Assembly (NCBI RefSeq): GCF_004353845.1
Contig: NZ_CP037864.1
Location: forward strand, 4,774,001 to 4,838,000
Source: Citrobacter arsenatis
GTDB lineage: Bacteria > Pseudomonadota > Gammaproteobacteria > Enterobacterales > Enterobacteriaceae
Direction: 5' to 3'
Length of the DNA: 64,000 bases
The notes under the pieces are model-generated. The model saw nothing but the letters and a program-made list of their open reading frames with translations, was not told the origin of the DNA and made no database searches. The position numbers were made by a program, and so were the translations under genes. Below, piece by piece: positions 44,611 through 53,915 of this stretch (its first letter is position 1; each line of letters begins with the position of its first letter).

Positions 44611-45633
44611 ATGGTTGAAATCACGTCTACAGAAATGACCCCACCTACCGACGATTCGCGAGAATTCCGCCCGATGCGCGGTATCAGTAACCGCCATCTG
44701 CAGACGATGCTGCCGCGCTTAATTCGCCGCAAGGTGAAGTTCGACGCCCACTGGCAGCGTCTGGAATTGCCCGATGGTGATTTTGTCGATCTGGCGTGGA
44801 GTGAAGATCCGCAACAGGCGAAACACAAACCGCGCCTGGTGGTTTTTCACGGTCTGGAAGGCAGTTTGAACAGCCCGTACGCACATGGCCTGATTGAAGC
44901 GGCGCAAAAGCGCGGCTGGCTGGGCGTGGTAATGCATTTTCGCGGTTGCAGCGGTGAACCCAATCGTCTGAACCGTATTTATCACTCCGGTGAAACAGAA
45001 GATGGCACCTGGTTTTTACACTGGCTGGAGCGTGAGTTTGGTCGCGTGCCGACCGCTGCGGTAGGCTATTCCCTCGGTGGGAACATGCTGGCCTGCCTGC
45101 TGGCAAAAGAAGGCAACGAGATTCCAATTGATGCCGCCGTTATCGTCTCCGCACCTTTCGTGCTGGAAGCCTGTAGTTACCATATGGACAAGGGGTTTTC
45201 CCGCGTCTATCAGCGCTACCTGCTCAATCTGTTGAAAGCCAATGCCTCGCGTAAGCTTGAGGCCTATCCAGGCTCGCTGCCGGTGAGTCTGGCCCAATTG
45301 AAATCTCTGCGTCGCATTCGTGATTTTGACGATCTGATCACCGCCAAAATCCACGGTTTCGCCGATGCTATAGACTATTATCGTCAGTGTAGCGCCATGC
45401 CGTTGCTCAACCAGATCGCCAAACCCACGCTGATTATCCATGCCAAGGACGATCCGTTTATGGATCATCACGTGATCCCTACCCCGGAAAACTTGCCCTC
45501 GCAGGTGGAATATCAACTGACTGAACACGGCGGCCACGTCGGATTCATTGGCGGCACGGTGCGCCATCCAGAGATGTGGCTGGAATCCAGAATCCCGGAC
45601 TGGCTGACCACGTATCTGGAGGCATCATCATGA
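44611..45633 (+). CDS. yheT: YheT, alpha/beta hydrolase
   Basis: 340-aa hydrolase of the AB-hydrolase 4 (UPF0017) family, predicted esterase. HGLEGSLNSPYAHGL begins the fold, the nucleophile elbow is GYSLGGNM (Ser about residue 152) and the late residues DDPFMD and HGGHVGF provide the acid and histidine. Physiological substrate unknown. Overlaps yheU by 4 bases (ATGA). In E. coli yheT follows yheS; here the accessory insert separates them. Confidence 0.94.
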   Translation: MVEITSTEMTPPTDDSREFRPMRGISNRHLQTMLPRLIRRKVKFDAHWQRLELPDGDFVDLAWSEDPQQAKHKPRLVVFHGLEGSLNSPYAHGLIEAAQKRGWLGVVMHFRGCSGEPNRLNRIYHSGETEDGTWFLHWLEREFGRVPTAAVGYSLGGNMLACLLAKEGNEIPIDAAVIVSAPFVLEACSYHMDKGFSRVYQRYLLNLLKANASRKLEAYPGSLPVSLAQLKSLRRIRDFDDLITAKIHGFADAIDYYRQCSAMPLLNQIAKPTLIIHAKDDPFMDHHVIPTPENLPSQVEYQLTEHGGHVGFIGGTVRHPEMWLESRIPDWLTTYLEASS

Positions 45634-45848
45634 TTATCCCCTGGCAAGATATCTCCCCGGACGCGCTGGACAATCTGATTGAAAGCTTTGTCTTGCGCGA
45701 AGGCACCGATTATGGTGAACATGAACGCTCGCTCGAACAAAAAGTCGCCGACGTCAAACGCCAACTACAATCAGGTGAAGCCGTGCTGGTGTGGTCCGAA
45801 CTGCATGAAACGGTCAACATTATGCCGAGGAAGCAGATTCACGAGTAA
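45630..45848 (+). CDS. yheU: YheU, UPF0270 family protein
   Basis: 72-aa conserved protein of unknown function, starting MIIPWQDISPDALDNLIESF, acidic and helical. Start chosen at the ATGA overlap with yheT; an earlier frame start lies inside yheT. Probably made together with yheT and prkB. Confidence 0.93.
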   Translation: MIIPWQDISPDALDNLIESFVLREGTDYGEHERSLEQKVADVKRQLQSGEAVLVWSELHETVNIMPRKQIHE

Positions 45849-45901
45849 TCCGTAGCCGCCGGCCGACTTTACTATAATTACAACCATTTCATGGAGTTGT
45901 T

Positions 45902-46771
45902 ATGTCTGCCAAACATCCGGTGATTGCGGTAACAGGATCCAGCGGCGCGGGGACCACCACCACCAGCCTCGCGTTTCGTAAAATTTTCGCGCAGTTAAAT
46001 CTGCGCGCCGCCGAGGTGGAAGGTGACAGTTTTCATCGCTATACCCGTCCGGAAATGGACATGGCGATTCGCAAAGCGCGCGATGCCGGGCGGCATATCA
46101 GCTATTTCGGCCCCGAAGCTAATGACTTCGGCCTGCTGGAGCAAACCTTCATCGAATACGGTCAGACGGGCAAAGGCCAGTCGCGAAAATATCTACACAC
46201 TTACGATGAAGCCGTACCGTGGAACCAGGTTCCGGGGACTTTCACGCCCTGGCAGCCGCTGCCTGAACCGACGGATGTCCTGTTTTATGAAGGACTGCAC
46301 GGCGGCGTCGTGACCCCACAACAAAACGTGGCCCGACATGTCGATCTACTGGTTGGCGTGGTGCCTATCGTAAACCTGGAATGGATCCAGAAGCTGACCC
46401 GGGATACCAGCGAGCGCGGACACTCGCGTGAAGCGGTGATGGACTCGGTGGTGCGCTCAATGGACGATTACATCAATTACATCACGCCGCAGTTTTCCCG
46501 GACGCATATTAACTTCCAGCGCGTACCGACCGTCGATACCTCTAATCCCTTTGCCGCCAAGAGTATTCCGTCTCTGGATGAAAGCTTTGTCGTGATTCAT
46601 TTTCGTAACCTGGAAGGGATCGACTTCCCGTGGCTTCTGGCCATGCTGCAGGGCTCATTCATTTCCCATATCAATACGTTGGTCGTGCCGGGCGGTAAAA
46701 TGGGTCTGGCGATGGAATTGATTATGCTGCCGCTGGTCCAGCGACTGATGGAAGGCAAAAAGATAGAGTAA
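45902..46771 (+). CDS. prkB: PrkB, phosphoribulokinase-like protein
   Basis: 289-aa P-loop kinase of the phosphoribulokinase/uridine kinase superfamily. The P-loop GSSGAGTTTTSLAF is at about 12-25, and DSFHRYTRPEMD and LFYEGLHGG segments agree with the family. Enterobacteria lack Rubisco, so the substrate is not known. 53 bases after yheU. Confidence 0.92.
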   Translation: MSAKHPVIAVTGSSGAGTTTTSLAFRKIFAQLNLRAAEVEGDSFHRYTRPEMDMAIRKARDAGRHISYFGPEANDFGLLEQTFIEYGQTGKGQSRKYLHTYDEAVPWNQVPGTFTPWQPLPEPTDVLFYEGLHGGVVTPQQNVARHVDLLVGVVPIVNLEWIQKLTRDTSERGHSREAVMDSVVRSMDDYINYITPQFSRTHINFQRVPTVDTSNPFAAKSIPSLDESFVVIHFRNLEGIDFPWLLAMLQGSFISHINTLVVPGGKMGLAMELIMLPLVQRLMEGKKIE

Positions 46772-46782
46772 GGCGTGGAAAG

Positions 46783-46865
46783 TGCCCGATGGCGCTTCGC
46801 TTATCGGGCCTACGAATCAACTTCATCCCGTAGGCCCGATAAGGCAATGCCGCCATCCGGCATCA
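46783..46865. repeat. BIME between prkB and yhfA
   Basis: Two REP units in opposite orientation (GCCCGATGGCGCTTCGCTTATCGGGCCTAC and GTAGGCCCGATAAGGC...GCCATCCGGC) between convergent genes. Confidence 0.85.
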
Positions 46866-46869
46866 GGAA

Positions 46870-47274
46870 TTACGCGGCAACCACTTCATAGGAGTGGGTA
46901 ATGTTCACCGCCTTTTCCAGCATCAGCGCCACGGAACAGTATTTTTCTGCTGAAAGATCGACGGCGCGGGAGACAGACGCATCTTTCAGATCGTTACCCG
47001 TTACGATGAAATGCAGGTTGATGTGGGTAAACAGGCGCGGCGCTTCATCACGACGCTCTGAGGTCAGCTTCACTTCGCAGTTGGTCACATCCTGACGCCC
47101 CTTTTGCAGAATCGACACGACATCAATTGCGCTACAGCCCCCCGCCGCCATTAATACCATTTCCATCGGGCTCGGCGCTTTATCACCGGAGTTACCGTCC
47201 ATCAGAATTTGGTGACCAGAGGCAGACTCACCGAGGAAGGTTAACCCCTCAACCCACTTTACACGCGCTTGCAT
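46870..47274 (-). CDS. yhfA: YhfA, OsmC-family protein
   Basis: 134-aa OsmC/Ohr-fold protein with the cysteine pair seen in this family (GGCSAIDV near residue 54 and EKYCSVALML near 113), which reduces peroxides in relatives. The start is MQARVKWVEGLTFLGE, with the usual E. coli length. Divergent from crp over a 308-base control region. Confidence 0.93.
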   Translation of the reverse strand: MQARVKWVEGLTFLGESASGHQILMDGNSGDKAPSPMEMVLMAAGGCSAIDVVSILQKGRQDVTNCEVKLTSERRDEAPRLFTHINLHFIVTGNDLKDASVSRAVDLSAEKYCSVALMLEKAVNITHSYEVVAA

Positions 47275-47582
47275 ATTTCGTAACTCCAATGTTTCAATTT
47301 TCCTGACAGATTACGCGCACATAACAATTCTCGCAACGGAAGGCGACCTGCGTCATGCTGAAGCGAGACACCAGGAGACACACGGCGAAAGCTATGCTAA
47401 AACAGTCGGGATGCTACAGTAATACATTGACGTACTGCATGTATGCAGAGGACATCACATTACAGGCTGCAGTATATTTTTAGTAGCCCCCTTCCCAGGT
47501 AGCGGGAAGCACATTTTTGCAAACCCAGAGGCAGCGTCGTTTTCTGGCTCTGGAGACAGCTTATAACAGAGGATAACCGCGC
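47275..47582 (+). promoter_or_regulatory. yhfA/crp divergent control region
   Basis: 308 bases without a gene. It resembles the E. coli crp leader in GCTAAAACAGTCgGGATGCTACAGTAATACATTGA-like blocks and in the CTGGCTCTGGAGA segment before the AGAGGATAA ribosome site. It should hold the crp promoters and the divergent transcript start. The CRP box is listed separately. Confidence 0.7.
47444..47459 (+). promoter_or_regulatory. CRP autoregulatory site upstream of crp
   Basis: TGCAG-AGGACA-TCACA: perfect right half-site and 3 of 5 in the left half. It corresponds to the downstream CRP site of E. coli crp. Inference by position and sequence. Confidence 0.6.
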
Positions 47583-48215
47583 ATGGTGCTTGGCAAACCG
47601 CAAACAGACCCGACTCTCGAATGGTTCTTGTCTCATTGCCATATTCATAAGTACCCATCGAAGAGCACGCTGATTCACCAGGGTGAAAAAGCGGAAACGT
47701 TGTATTACATCGTTAAAGGCTCAGTGGCAGTGCTGATCAAAGATGAAGAAGGGAAAGAAATGATCCTTTCTTATCTGAATCAGGGCGATTTTATTGGTGA
47801 ATTAGGCCTCTTCGAAGAAGGTCAGGAACGTAGCGCCTGGGTACGTGCCAAAACCGCATGTGAAGTCGCTGAAATTTCCTACAAAAAATTTCGCCAATTA
47901 ATTCAGGTCAACCCGGATATTCTGATGCGCCTGTCTTCTCAGATGGCTCGTCGTCTGCAGGTCACGTCTGAAAAAGTCGGCAACCTTGCCTTCCTCGACG
48001 TTACTGGTCGTATCGCGCAGACTCTGCTGAATCTGGCGAAACAGCCTGACGCGATGACCCACCCGGACGGCATGCAGATTAAAATCACCCGTCAGGAAAT
48101 CGGCCAGATCGTTGGCTGCTCCCGTGAGACCGTCGGTCGTATTCTGAAAATGCTGGAAGATCAGAACCTGATCTCCGCACACGGTAAGACCATCGTCGTC
48201 TACGGCACCCGTTAA
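47583..48215 (+). CDS. crp: CRP, cyclic AMP receptor protein
   Basis: Global cAMP-dependent activator, 210 aa, starting MVLGKPQTDPTLEWFLSHCH. The cAMP-binding domain includes GELGLFEEGQERSAWVRA (residues about 71-88, in two parts) with the conserved Arg/Ser; the C-terminal HTH RQEIGQIVGCSRETVGRIL has the DNA-contacting RE..R residues. An intrinsic terminator follows. Confidence 0.99.
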   Translation: MVLGKPQTDPTLEWFLSHCHIHKYPSKSTLIHQGEKAETLYYIVKGSVAVLIKDEEGKEMILSYLNQGDFIGELGLFEEGQERSAWVRAKTACEVAEISYKKFRQLIQVNPDILMRLSSQMARRLQVTSEKVGNLAFLDVTGRIAQTLLNLAKQPDAMTHPDGMQIKITRQEIGQIVGCSRETVGRILKMLEDQNLISAHGKTIVVYGTR

Positions 48216-48223
48216 CCCCATCG

Positions 48224-48260
48224 AAGTGGCGCGTTACTCAGTAATGCGCCACTTTTGTTT
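48224..48260 (+). terminator. Terminator after crp
   Basis: AAGTGGCGC/GCGCCACTT perfect 9-base stem with a 13-base loop followed by TTGTTT. The yhfK start lies only 12 bases beyond the stem. Confidence 0.85.
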
Positions 48261-48266
48261 ATACCG

Positions 48267-50354
48267 ATGTGGCGAAGACTGATATACCACCCAGAGATTA
48301 ACTACGCACTACGGCAGACGCTGGTGCTATGTTTACCTGTGGCCGTTGGTCTGATCATCGGTCAACTTCATCTGGGACTCCTCTTCTCCCTCGTCCCTGC
48401 CTGTTGCAATATTGCCGGTCTTGATACTCCGCATAAGCGTTTTTTCAAACGCTTAGCTATTGGCGCGTCTTTGTTTGCCGGATGCAGTCTGATCATGCAG
48501 TTGCTGCTGGCAAAAGATATACCGCTACCGCTTATCCTCACCGGCCTGACGCTGATTCTTGGCGTAACCGCCGAGCTTAGCCCTTTGCATGCGCGACTGC
48601 TGCCAGCCTCGCTTATCGCGGCGATTTTCACGCTAAGCCTGGCCGGGAACATGCCCGTCTGGGAGCCGCTGCTGATCTACGCGCTGGGCACGTTATGGTA
48701 TGGCCTGTTCAACTGGTTCTGGTTCTGGATGTGGCGCGAGCAGCCGCTCCGTGAATCGCTCAGCTTGTTGTATCGTGAATTAGCCGATTACTGTGAAGCC
48801 AAGTACAGCATGCTGACCCAGCATGCCGACCCAGAAAAAGCGCTGCCTCCTCTGCTGGTTCGCCAACAAAAAGCGGTGGACCTGATTACCCAGTGCTATC
48901 AGCAAATGCATATGCTGTCGGCGCATCGCAACAACGATTACAAGCGCCTGCTCCGTGCCTTTCAGGAGGCGCTCGACTTACAAGAGCATATTTCCGTTAG
49001 CCTCCACCAGCCGGAAGAGGTGCAAAAGCTGGTCGAACGTAGCCACGCGGAGCAGGTGATTCGCTGGAACGCGCGAACCGTCGCCGAACGCCTTCGGGTA
49101 CTGGCCGATGATATTTTGTATCACCGCTTGCCGACCCGTTTCTCGATGGAAAAACAGATTGGCACGCTGGAGAAAATCGCCAACCAGCATCCGGACAATC
49201 CGGTGGGACAGTTTTGCTACTGGCACTTCAGCCGTATTGCCCGCGTGCTACGCACCCAGCGCCCGTTGTATGCCCGTGACTTGATGGCTGACAAGCAGCG
49301 TCGTTTGCCGCTGATCCCAGCCCTGAAAAACTATCTGTCGTTGAAATCCCCTGCGCTGCGCAATGCCGGGCGCATCAGCGTTATGTTGAGTATCGCCAGC
49401 CTAATGGGCAGCGCCTTACACCTGCCAAAACCTTACTGGATTTTAATGACTATCCTGTTCGTCACGCAAAATGGCTACGGGGCGACCCGGGTGCGCATCT
49501 TACATCGGTCGGTAGGAACGCTCGTTGGACTGGTCATTGCCGGCGTCACGCTGCACTTTCATATTCCGGAAGGTTTCACGCTGGCGGGCATGCTGTTGAT
49601 AACCCTGGTGAGCTATCTGATCATCCGTAAAAACTACGGCTGGGCTACAGTAGGCTTTACGGTTACGGCGGTATACACCCTGCAACTGCTGACGCTGAAC
49701 GGGGAACAGTTTATCGTGCCGCGGTTTGTCGATACGGTCATTGGCTGCTTAATCGCCTTTGGCGGAACGCTCTGGCTGTGGCCGCAGTGGCAGAGCGGTC
49801 TGTTGCGTAAGAACGCCCACGATGCGTTAGAAGCCGACCAGGAGGCCATTCGTCTGATCCTCAGCAACGATCCGCAAGCCACGCCGCTGGCGTATCAACG
49901 CATGCGGGTCAACCAGGCGCATAACACGCTGTTCAACTCACTGAACCAGGCGATGCAGGAGCCAGGATTCAACTCACACTACCTGGCGGACATGAAACTG
50001 TGGGTCACGCACAGCCAGTTCATCGTCGAACACATCAACGCGATGACTACGCTGGCAAGGGAGCATACGATGCTGACGCCAGATTTGGCACAGCGGTATC
50101 TGGAGTCCTGTGAAATTGCGCTTCAGCGCTGTCAGCAGCGGCTGGAGTATGACGGACCGGGAAGCTCGGGCGATGTGAATATTCTCGAAGCGCCGGAGAT
50201 GCTGTCCCACGGTCCGTTAAGCACTCTTGAGCAGCATCTGCAACGGGTTCTGGGACATCTGAACACCATGCACACCATTTCGTCGGTAGCATGGCGTCAG
50301 CGACCGCACCACGGGATCTGGCTGAGCCGTCGGTTGCGGGATATGAAAGGTTAA
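48267..50354 (+). CDS. yhfK: YhfK, FUSC-family inner-membrane protein
   Basis: 695-aa putative exporter of the FUSC/YccS-like family. Two blocks of hydrophobic helices (about 20-155 and 375-510) are separated and followed by large cytosolic helical parts. The start is put at MWRRLIYHPEINYALRQ; a TTG codon 12 bases upstream is in frame. No clear ribosome site is visible because the crp terminator sits directly before it. Substrate unknown. Confidence 0.9.
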   Translation: MWRRLIYHPEINYALRQTLVLCLPVAVGLIIGQLHLGLLFSLVPACCNIAGLDTPHKRFFKRLAIGASLFAGCSLIMQLLLAKDIPLPLILTGLTLILGVTAELSPLHARLLPASLIAAIFTLSLAGNMPVWEPLLIYALGTLWYGLFNWFWFWMWREQPLRESLSLLYRELADYCEAKYSMLTQHADPEKALPPLLVRQQKAVDLITQCYQQMHMLSAHRNNDYKRLLRAFQEALDLQEHISVSLHQPEEVQKLVERSHAEQVIRWNARTVAERLRVLADDILYHRLPTRFSMEKQIGTLEKIANQHPDNPVGQFCYWHFSRIARVLRTQRPLYARDLMADKQRRLPLIPALKNYLSLKSPALRNAGRISVMLSIASLMGSALHLPKPYWILMTILFVTQNGYGATRVRILHRSVGTLVGLVIAGVTLHFHIPEGFTLAGMLLITLVSYLIIRKNYGWATVGFTVTAVYTLQLLTLNGEQFIVPRFVDTVIGCLIAFGGTLWLWPQWQSGLLRKNAHDALEADQEAIRLILSNDPQATPLAYQRMRVNQAHNTLFNSLNQAMQEPGFNSHYLADMKLWVTHSQFIVEHINAMTTLAREHTMLTPDLAQRYLESCEIALQRCQQRLEYDGPGSSGDVNILEAPEMLSHGPLSTLEQHLQRVLGHLNTMHTISSVAWRQRPHHGIWLSRRLRDMKG

Positions 50355-50359
50355 GATCG

Positions 50360-50447
50360 ACTGCCGGATGCGCTACGCTTATCCGGCCTACGAATCACAC
50401 CTTACCCTGTAGGCCGGATAAGGCGCTCGCTCCGCCATCCGGCAATC
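50360..50447. repeat. BIME between yhfK and argD
   Basis: Two REP units (CTGCCGGATGCGCTACGCTTATCCGGCCTAC and GTAGGCCGGATAAGGCG...CGCCATCCGGCAA) in opposite orientation, between convergent genes. Confidence 0.87.
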
Positions 50448-50449
50448 CA

Positions 50450-51667
50450 TCACCCAACGACTTTCGCTACCGCCTGCGCGAAACGCTGCATCCCTTCATC
50501 GATATCCGCCTGCTCTACCACCAGCGACGGCGCGAAACGCATCACGTCCGGCCCGGCGTTCAGCACCATCACTCCTTCGTGCGCGGCGGCATAGAGGAAA
50601 TCGCGCGCCCGGCCTTTGAACGGCGGCTTCAACTCGGCACCAATCAGCAGGCCCATGCCGCGAATATCGCTGAAAATATCGAACTGTTGATCAATTTTGT
50701 GCAAATGCTGGACAAACGTCTGACGTTTGGCCTGAACACCTCCCAACACTTCCGGCGTATTGATGATATCAAACGCGGCGCCCGCTACTGCGCAGGCCAG
50801 CGGGTTACCGCCGTAGGTGGACCCGTGGGAACCCACATGGAACGCGGAGGCAATCTCCTGGGTGGTCAGCACCGCGCTCACCGGGAAACCGCCGCCGAGC
50901 GCCTTCGCGCTGGTTAGGATATCCGGCGTCACGCCGTAGTGCATATAGGCAAACAAATCGCCGGTACGCCCCATCCCACTCTGCACTTCATCAAATACCA
51001 ACAGCGCCTGATGCTGATCGCAGAGTTCGCGCAAACCTTGCAGGAATTCCGGCGTTGCCGCAGTGACGCCACCTTCCCCCTGAATTGGCTCAACCACCAC
51101 CGCGCAGGTGTGATCGTCCATCACCGCTTTGACCGCGTGCAGATCGTTAAACGGTACATGGATGATATCCGCCGGTTTTGGTCCAAAGCCGTCGGAGTAT
51201 TTCGGCTGTCCGCCGACAGAAACGGTAAACAGCGAACGACCGTGAAACGCATTATGGAAGGCAATAATTTTGGTTTTGAACGGGCTATGGCGCACGCAGG
51301 CATAGTGGCGCGCCAGCTTAAAGGCGGTTTCGTTGGCTTCGGTACCGGAGTTCATGAACAGCACGCGCTCGGCGAAGGACGCATCAATAATTTTACGGCC
51401 TAAGCGTAACGCGGGTTCATTGGTGAAAACGTTGCTGGTATGCCACAGGGTTTCGCCCTGGGTTTTTAACGCCTCAACCAGTGCCGGATGGCAATGCCCT
51501 AGCGCGGTAACTGCAATACCGCCCGCGAAATCAACATACTCTTTGCCCTGTTGATCCCACACTCGGCTCCCTTTCCCTTTTACCGGGATAAACTCAGCCG
51601 GTGCATAAATCGGCAGAATCACTTCATCGAATGTCGCGCGCGTAATTGCAGTTTGTTCAGTTGCCAT
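50450..51667 (-). CDS. argD: ArgD, acetylornithine/succinyldiaminopimelate aminotransferase
   Basis: PLP-dependent class III aminotransferase in arginine and lysine biosynthesis. It has 405 aa, starting MATEQTAITRATFDEV. The PLP lysine is in TSAKALGGGFP (about 253-263), the PLP-binding aspartate in LLVFDEVQSGMGRTG, and SGTEANETAFKLAR binds the phosphate. Upstream of it on the same strand lie pabA, fic and yhfG. Confidence 0.98.
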   Translation of the reverse strand: MATEQTAITRATFDEVILPIYAPAEFIPVKGKGSRVWDQQGKEYVDFAGGIAVTALGHCHPALVEALKTQGETLWHTSNVFTNEPALRLGRKIIDASFAERVLFMNSGTEANETAFKLARHYACVRHSPFKTKIIAFHNAFHGRSLFTVSVGGQPKYSDGFGPKPADIIHVPFNDLHAVKAVMDDHTCAVVVEPIQGEGGVTAATPEFLQGLRELCDQHQALLVFDEVQSGMGRTGDLFAYMHYGVTPDILTSAKALGGGFPVSAVLTTQEIASAFHVGSHGSTYGGNPLACAVAGAAFDIINTPEVLGGVQAKRQTFVQHLHKIDQQFDIFSDIRGMGLLIGAELKPPFKGRARDFLYAAAHEGVMVLNAGPDVMRFAPSLVVEQADIDEGMQRFAQAVAKVVG

Positions 51668-51752
51668 GTCATTACCACCCTGTTAAGCAGAAACGCCAGT
51701 GAAATTATAATCACAAAATATGAATAAAAAATCACTGAATAGCAACCACAAA

Positions 51753-52316
51753 TCAGCGATTGAGGAAATTAGCCAGCAGCTGATGCCCTTGTTCGCTGAG
51801 AATACTCTCCGGGTGAAACTGCACCCCTTCCAGATCCCACTCACGGTGGCGAATGCCCATAATCTCCTGCGTTTCACTCCAGGCCGTTACCTCAAAGCAG
51901 TCGGGAAGCGTCGCGGGGGCGACCACCAGAGAGTGATAGCGCGTCACCGTTAATGGGTTATTGAGCCCTTGAAAAACGCCCTTCCCGTTATGCGTAATCG
52001 GCGAAGTTTTACCGTGCATCACTTTTGCCGCCCGAACCACGGTCGCGCCAAAGGCCTGCGCCATCGCCTGGTGACCAAGACAAACCCCCAGCAGGGGGAT
52101 CTTCCCGGCAAAATGACGAATGACATCCAGTGAGATACCGGCGTCATCCGGCGTACAGGGTCCAGGAGAAATGACGATTTTTTGCGGGTTCAGCGCGTCG
52201 ATTTGCGCCAGCGTCAGCTCATCGTTGCGCCTGACAAGGACATCAGCGCCCAGTTCGCAGAAGTATTGGTACAGGTTCCAGGTAAAAGAATCATAGTTAT
52301 CGATAAGCAGGATCAT
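51753..52316 (-). CDS. pabA: PabA, aminodeoxychorismate synthase glutaminase
   Basis: Class I glutamine amidotransferase subunit that supplies ammonia to PabB for p-aminobenzoate and folate. It has 187 aa, with the nucleophile in GVCLGHQAMAQA (Cys79 region), and the late His-Glu pair in GVQFHPESIL. 85-base gap to argD and 31 bases from fic. Confidence 0.97.
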   Translation of the reverse strand: MILLIDNYDSFTWNLYQYFCELGADVLVRRNDELTLAQIDALNPQKIVISPGPCTPDDAGISLDVIRHFAGKIPLLGVCLGHQAMAQAFGATVVRAAKVMHGKTSPITHNGKGVFQGLNNPLTVTRYHSLVVAPATLPDCFEVTAWSETQEIMGIRHREWDLEGVQFHPESILSEQGHQLLANFLNR

Positions 52317-52347
52317 GGCGGCTCCGGTACATAAGAACCGCGCTATT

Positions 52348-52950
52348 CTACTCAGTTTCCGGGGCTTCGCTTACCACTTTACGAAATATCGCCCGCAGCG
52401 CAGACAGGTCACCCATCGCCCCGCTCTGATTAGCCAGGTTCCACTGCTCAACCGGGATATCATCCCAGTTCAATATATACCCGGCGTGAATCGCTAACTG
52501 TTCGAAGAAAATACGCTGCGCCAGACCGCTGCCAATACGAAACGGATGTAGGACGTTGATTTCGCAATAATAGTGCGCAAGACGATCGACAAACTTATCT
52601 TTCGATAATCCCACCAGCCAGGACTCGTCTTCCAGGTCCTGCATCAGCGCATTGCCCTCTTTCTCGATATAAGCGAAATGGCAAAAACGGGTATCGCCCT
52701 GATAGATATCGACTTCCCGCAAATGACCCGCCCAATCAAAAATATCCCGATACAGCTGGCGGTGAATGGCGCATAGGTGTGGCAAGCCACGCTTAAGCGG
52801 ACCCAGTTCGATAGTGGCCGCACGCAGCGCCGTCAGTTCATAGGCCGCCTGCGCCAGACGCTGCGCCTGATGGATCCCCAGAAGGTTACGCATGACATTC
52901 AGGCCCGGATACAAATAGGGGTCGCGTCCGTCACCGAATTTATCGCTCAT
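52348..52950 (-). CDS. fic: Fic, FIC-domain protein (toxin-like AMPylase, degenerate motif)
   Basis: 200-aa FIC-fold protein, starting MSDKFGDGRDPYLYPG, with the motif HPFRIGSGLAQR at about residue 136. Compared with the canonical HxFx(D/E)GNGRxxR the metal-binding acid is Ile, Asn is Ser and one Arg is Leu; histidine and the last arginine remain. The same departures occur in E. coli Fic. It overlaps yhfG by 11 bases, a toxin-antitoxin style arrangement. Confidence 0.93.
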   Translation of the reverse strand: MSDKFGDGRDPYLYPGLNVMRNLLGIHQAQRLAQAAYELTALRAATIELGPLKRGLPHLCAIHRQLYRDIFDWAGHLREVDIYQGDTRFCHFAYIEKEGNALMQDLEDESWLVGLSKDKFVDRLAHYYCEINVLHPFRIGSGLAQRIFFEQLAIHAGYILNWDDIPVEQWNLANQSGAMGDLSALRAIFRKVVSEAPETE

Positions 52951-53107
52951 AGTGCCTCCTCAACTCTTCAAGACGCGCCAGGGCGTCTTCAGCACTCAGA
53001 GTAACCCGTGGAATATCCACGCCTTCCAGACGCCGACTGGCCTGGAAGTTAGCGTTTCGCCGCTGTTCCCAGAGCCGGGACTTTTGTTTATCGGTGAGTT
53101 TTTTCAC
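52940..53107 (-). CDS. yhfG: YhfG, Fic antitoxin-type inhibitor, GTG start
   Basis: 55-aa protein read directly from the gap (start codon GTG at 53105-53107, TAA at 52940-52942): begins MKKLTDKQKSRLWEQRR. The sequence SRRLEG fits the inhibitory [S/T]xxxE[G/N] helix that class I Fic antitoxins insert in the Fic active site. GGAGG lies 4 bases upstream. Its end overlaps the fic start by 11 bases. Confidence 0.88.
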   Translation of the reverse strand: MKKLTDKQKSRLWEQRRNANFQASRRLEGVDIPRVTLSAEDALARLEELRRHYER

Positions 53108-53213
53108 GTGACCTCCCTGAATGAGCCGACACTTGCCACAAGTATAAGCAGCAATTTCGGGTTACGCAGAGAAGGGAGAAAACGCGGGCGAGAACTGCCC
53201 GCGCAAAATACGA

Positions 53214-53786
53214 TTACGGCAGGACTTTGGCAGACAGGATAACAATCGGTTTTGACGGAACATTCTGGTAAGGACCGACATCATGGGTCTGGACCTGAGA
53301 GATCTTATCCGCAACATCCATACCTTTCACAACTTTACCGAAGACAGCGTAGCCAAAGTCGCGCTGGCCGTGATCGAGGAACGCATTGTCTGCAATGTTG
53401 ATAAAGAACTGGCTGGTCGCGCTGTCTTTATCCGCTGTGCGCGCCATGGCAATCGTGCCACGGGTATTGCGCAGTCCGTTATCGGCTTCATTCTTGATTG
53501 GCGGGTTAGGTTTCTTCTGCTGCATCTGCTCGGTAAAACCGCCGCCCTGCACCATGAAGCCAGGGATCACGCGGTGGAACGTCGTGTTGTTATAGAAACC
53601 GCTGTTGACATAATCGACAAAGTTTTGCACTGAAACCGGGGCTTTCTGACTGTTCAGCTCCAGCTCAATGTTACCGGCAGAGGTTGTCAGCAGGACATGC
53701 GGGTCACCTTTTGCTGCCAGTGCTGCGGGAGAAAGAGCAGAAAGAGCGAGAACAGCTGCAACAGCCGCCAGAGTCGATTTGAGCAT
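53214..53786 (-). CDS. ppiA: PpiA, periplasmic cyclophilin
   Basis: 190-aa cyclophilin-type prolyl isomerase with a signal peptide (MLKSTLAAVAAVLALSALSP, cleavage before AAKGD-type residues). FHRVIPGFMVQGGG and FFINIADNAFLDHG contain the active-site Arg and Phe. Divergent from tsgA with a CRP site in between; it is CRP-regulated in E. coli. Confidence 0.97.
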   Translation of the reverse strand: MLKSTLAAVAAVLALSALSPAALAAKGDPHVLLTTSAGNIELELNSQKAPVSVQNFVDYVNSGFYNNTTFHRVIPGFMVQGGGFTEQMQQKKPNPPIKNEADNGLRNTRGTIAMARTADKDSATSQFFINIADNAFLDHGQRDFGYAVFGKVVKGMDVADKISQVQTHDVGPYQNVPSKPIVILSAKVLP

Positions 53787-53915
53787 GAGAATTCCTTAAC
53801 AAGAGCAGAAATGAAGCAAGTGAATTGATTCTAAAGAGCCTTCAAGAACAAGGCCATCCCTTTACTTAATTTTACGTACCTGAAACAAATGTAACCTTAT
53901 AGTCTTAAGATCCAA

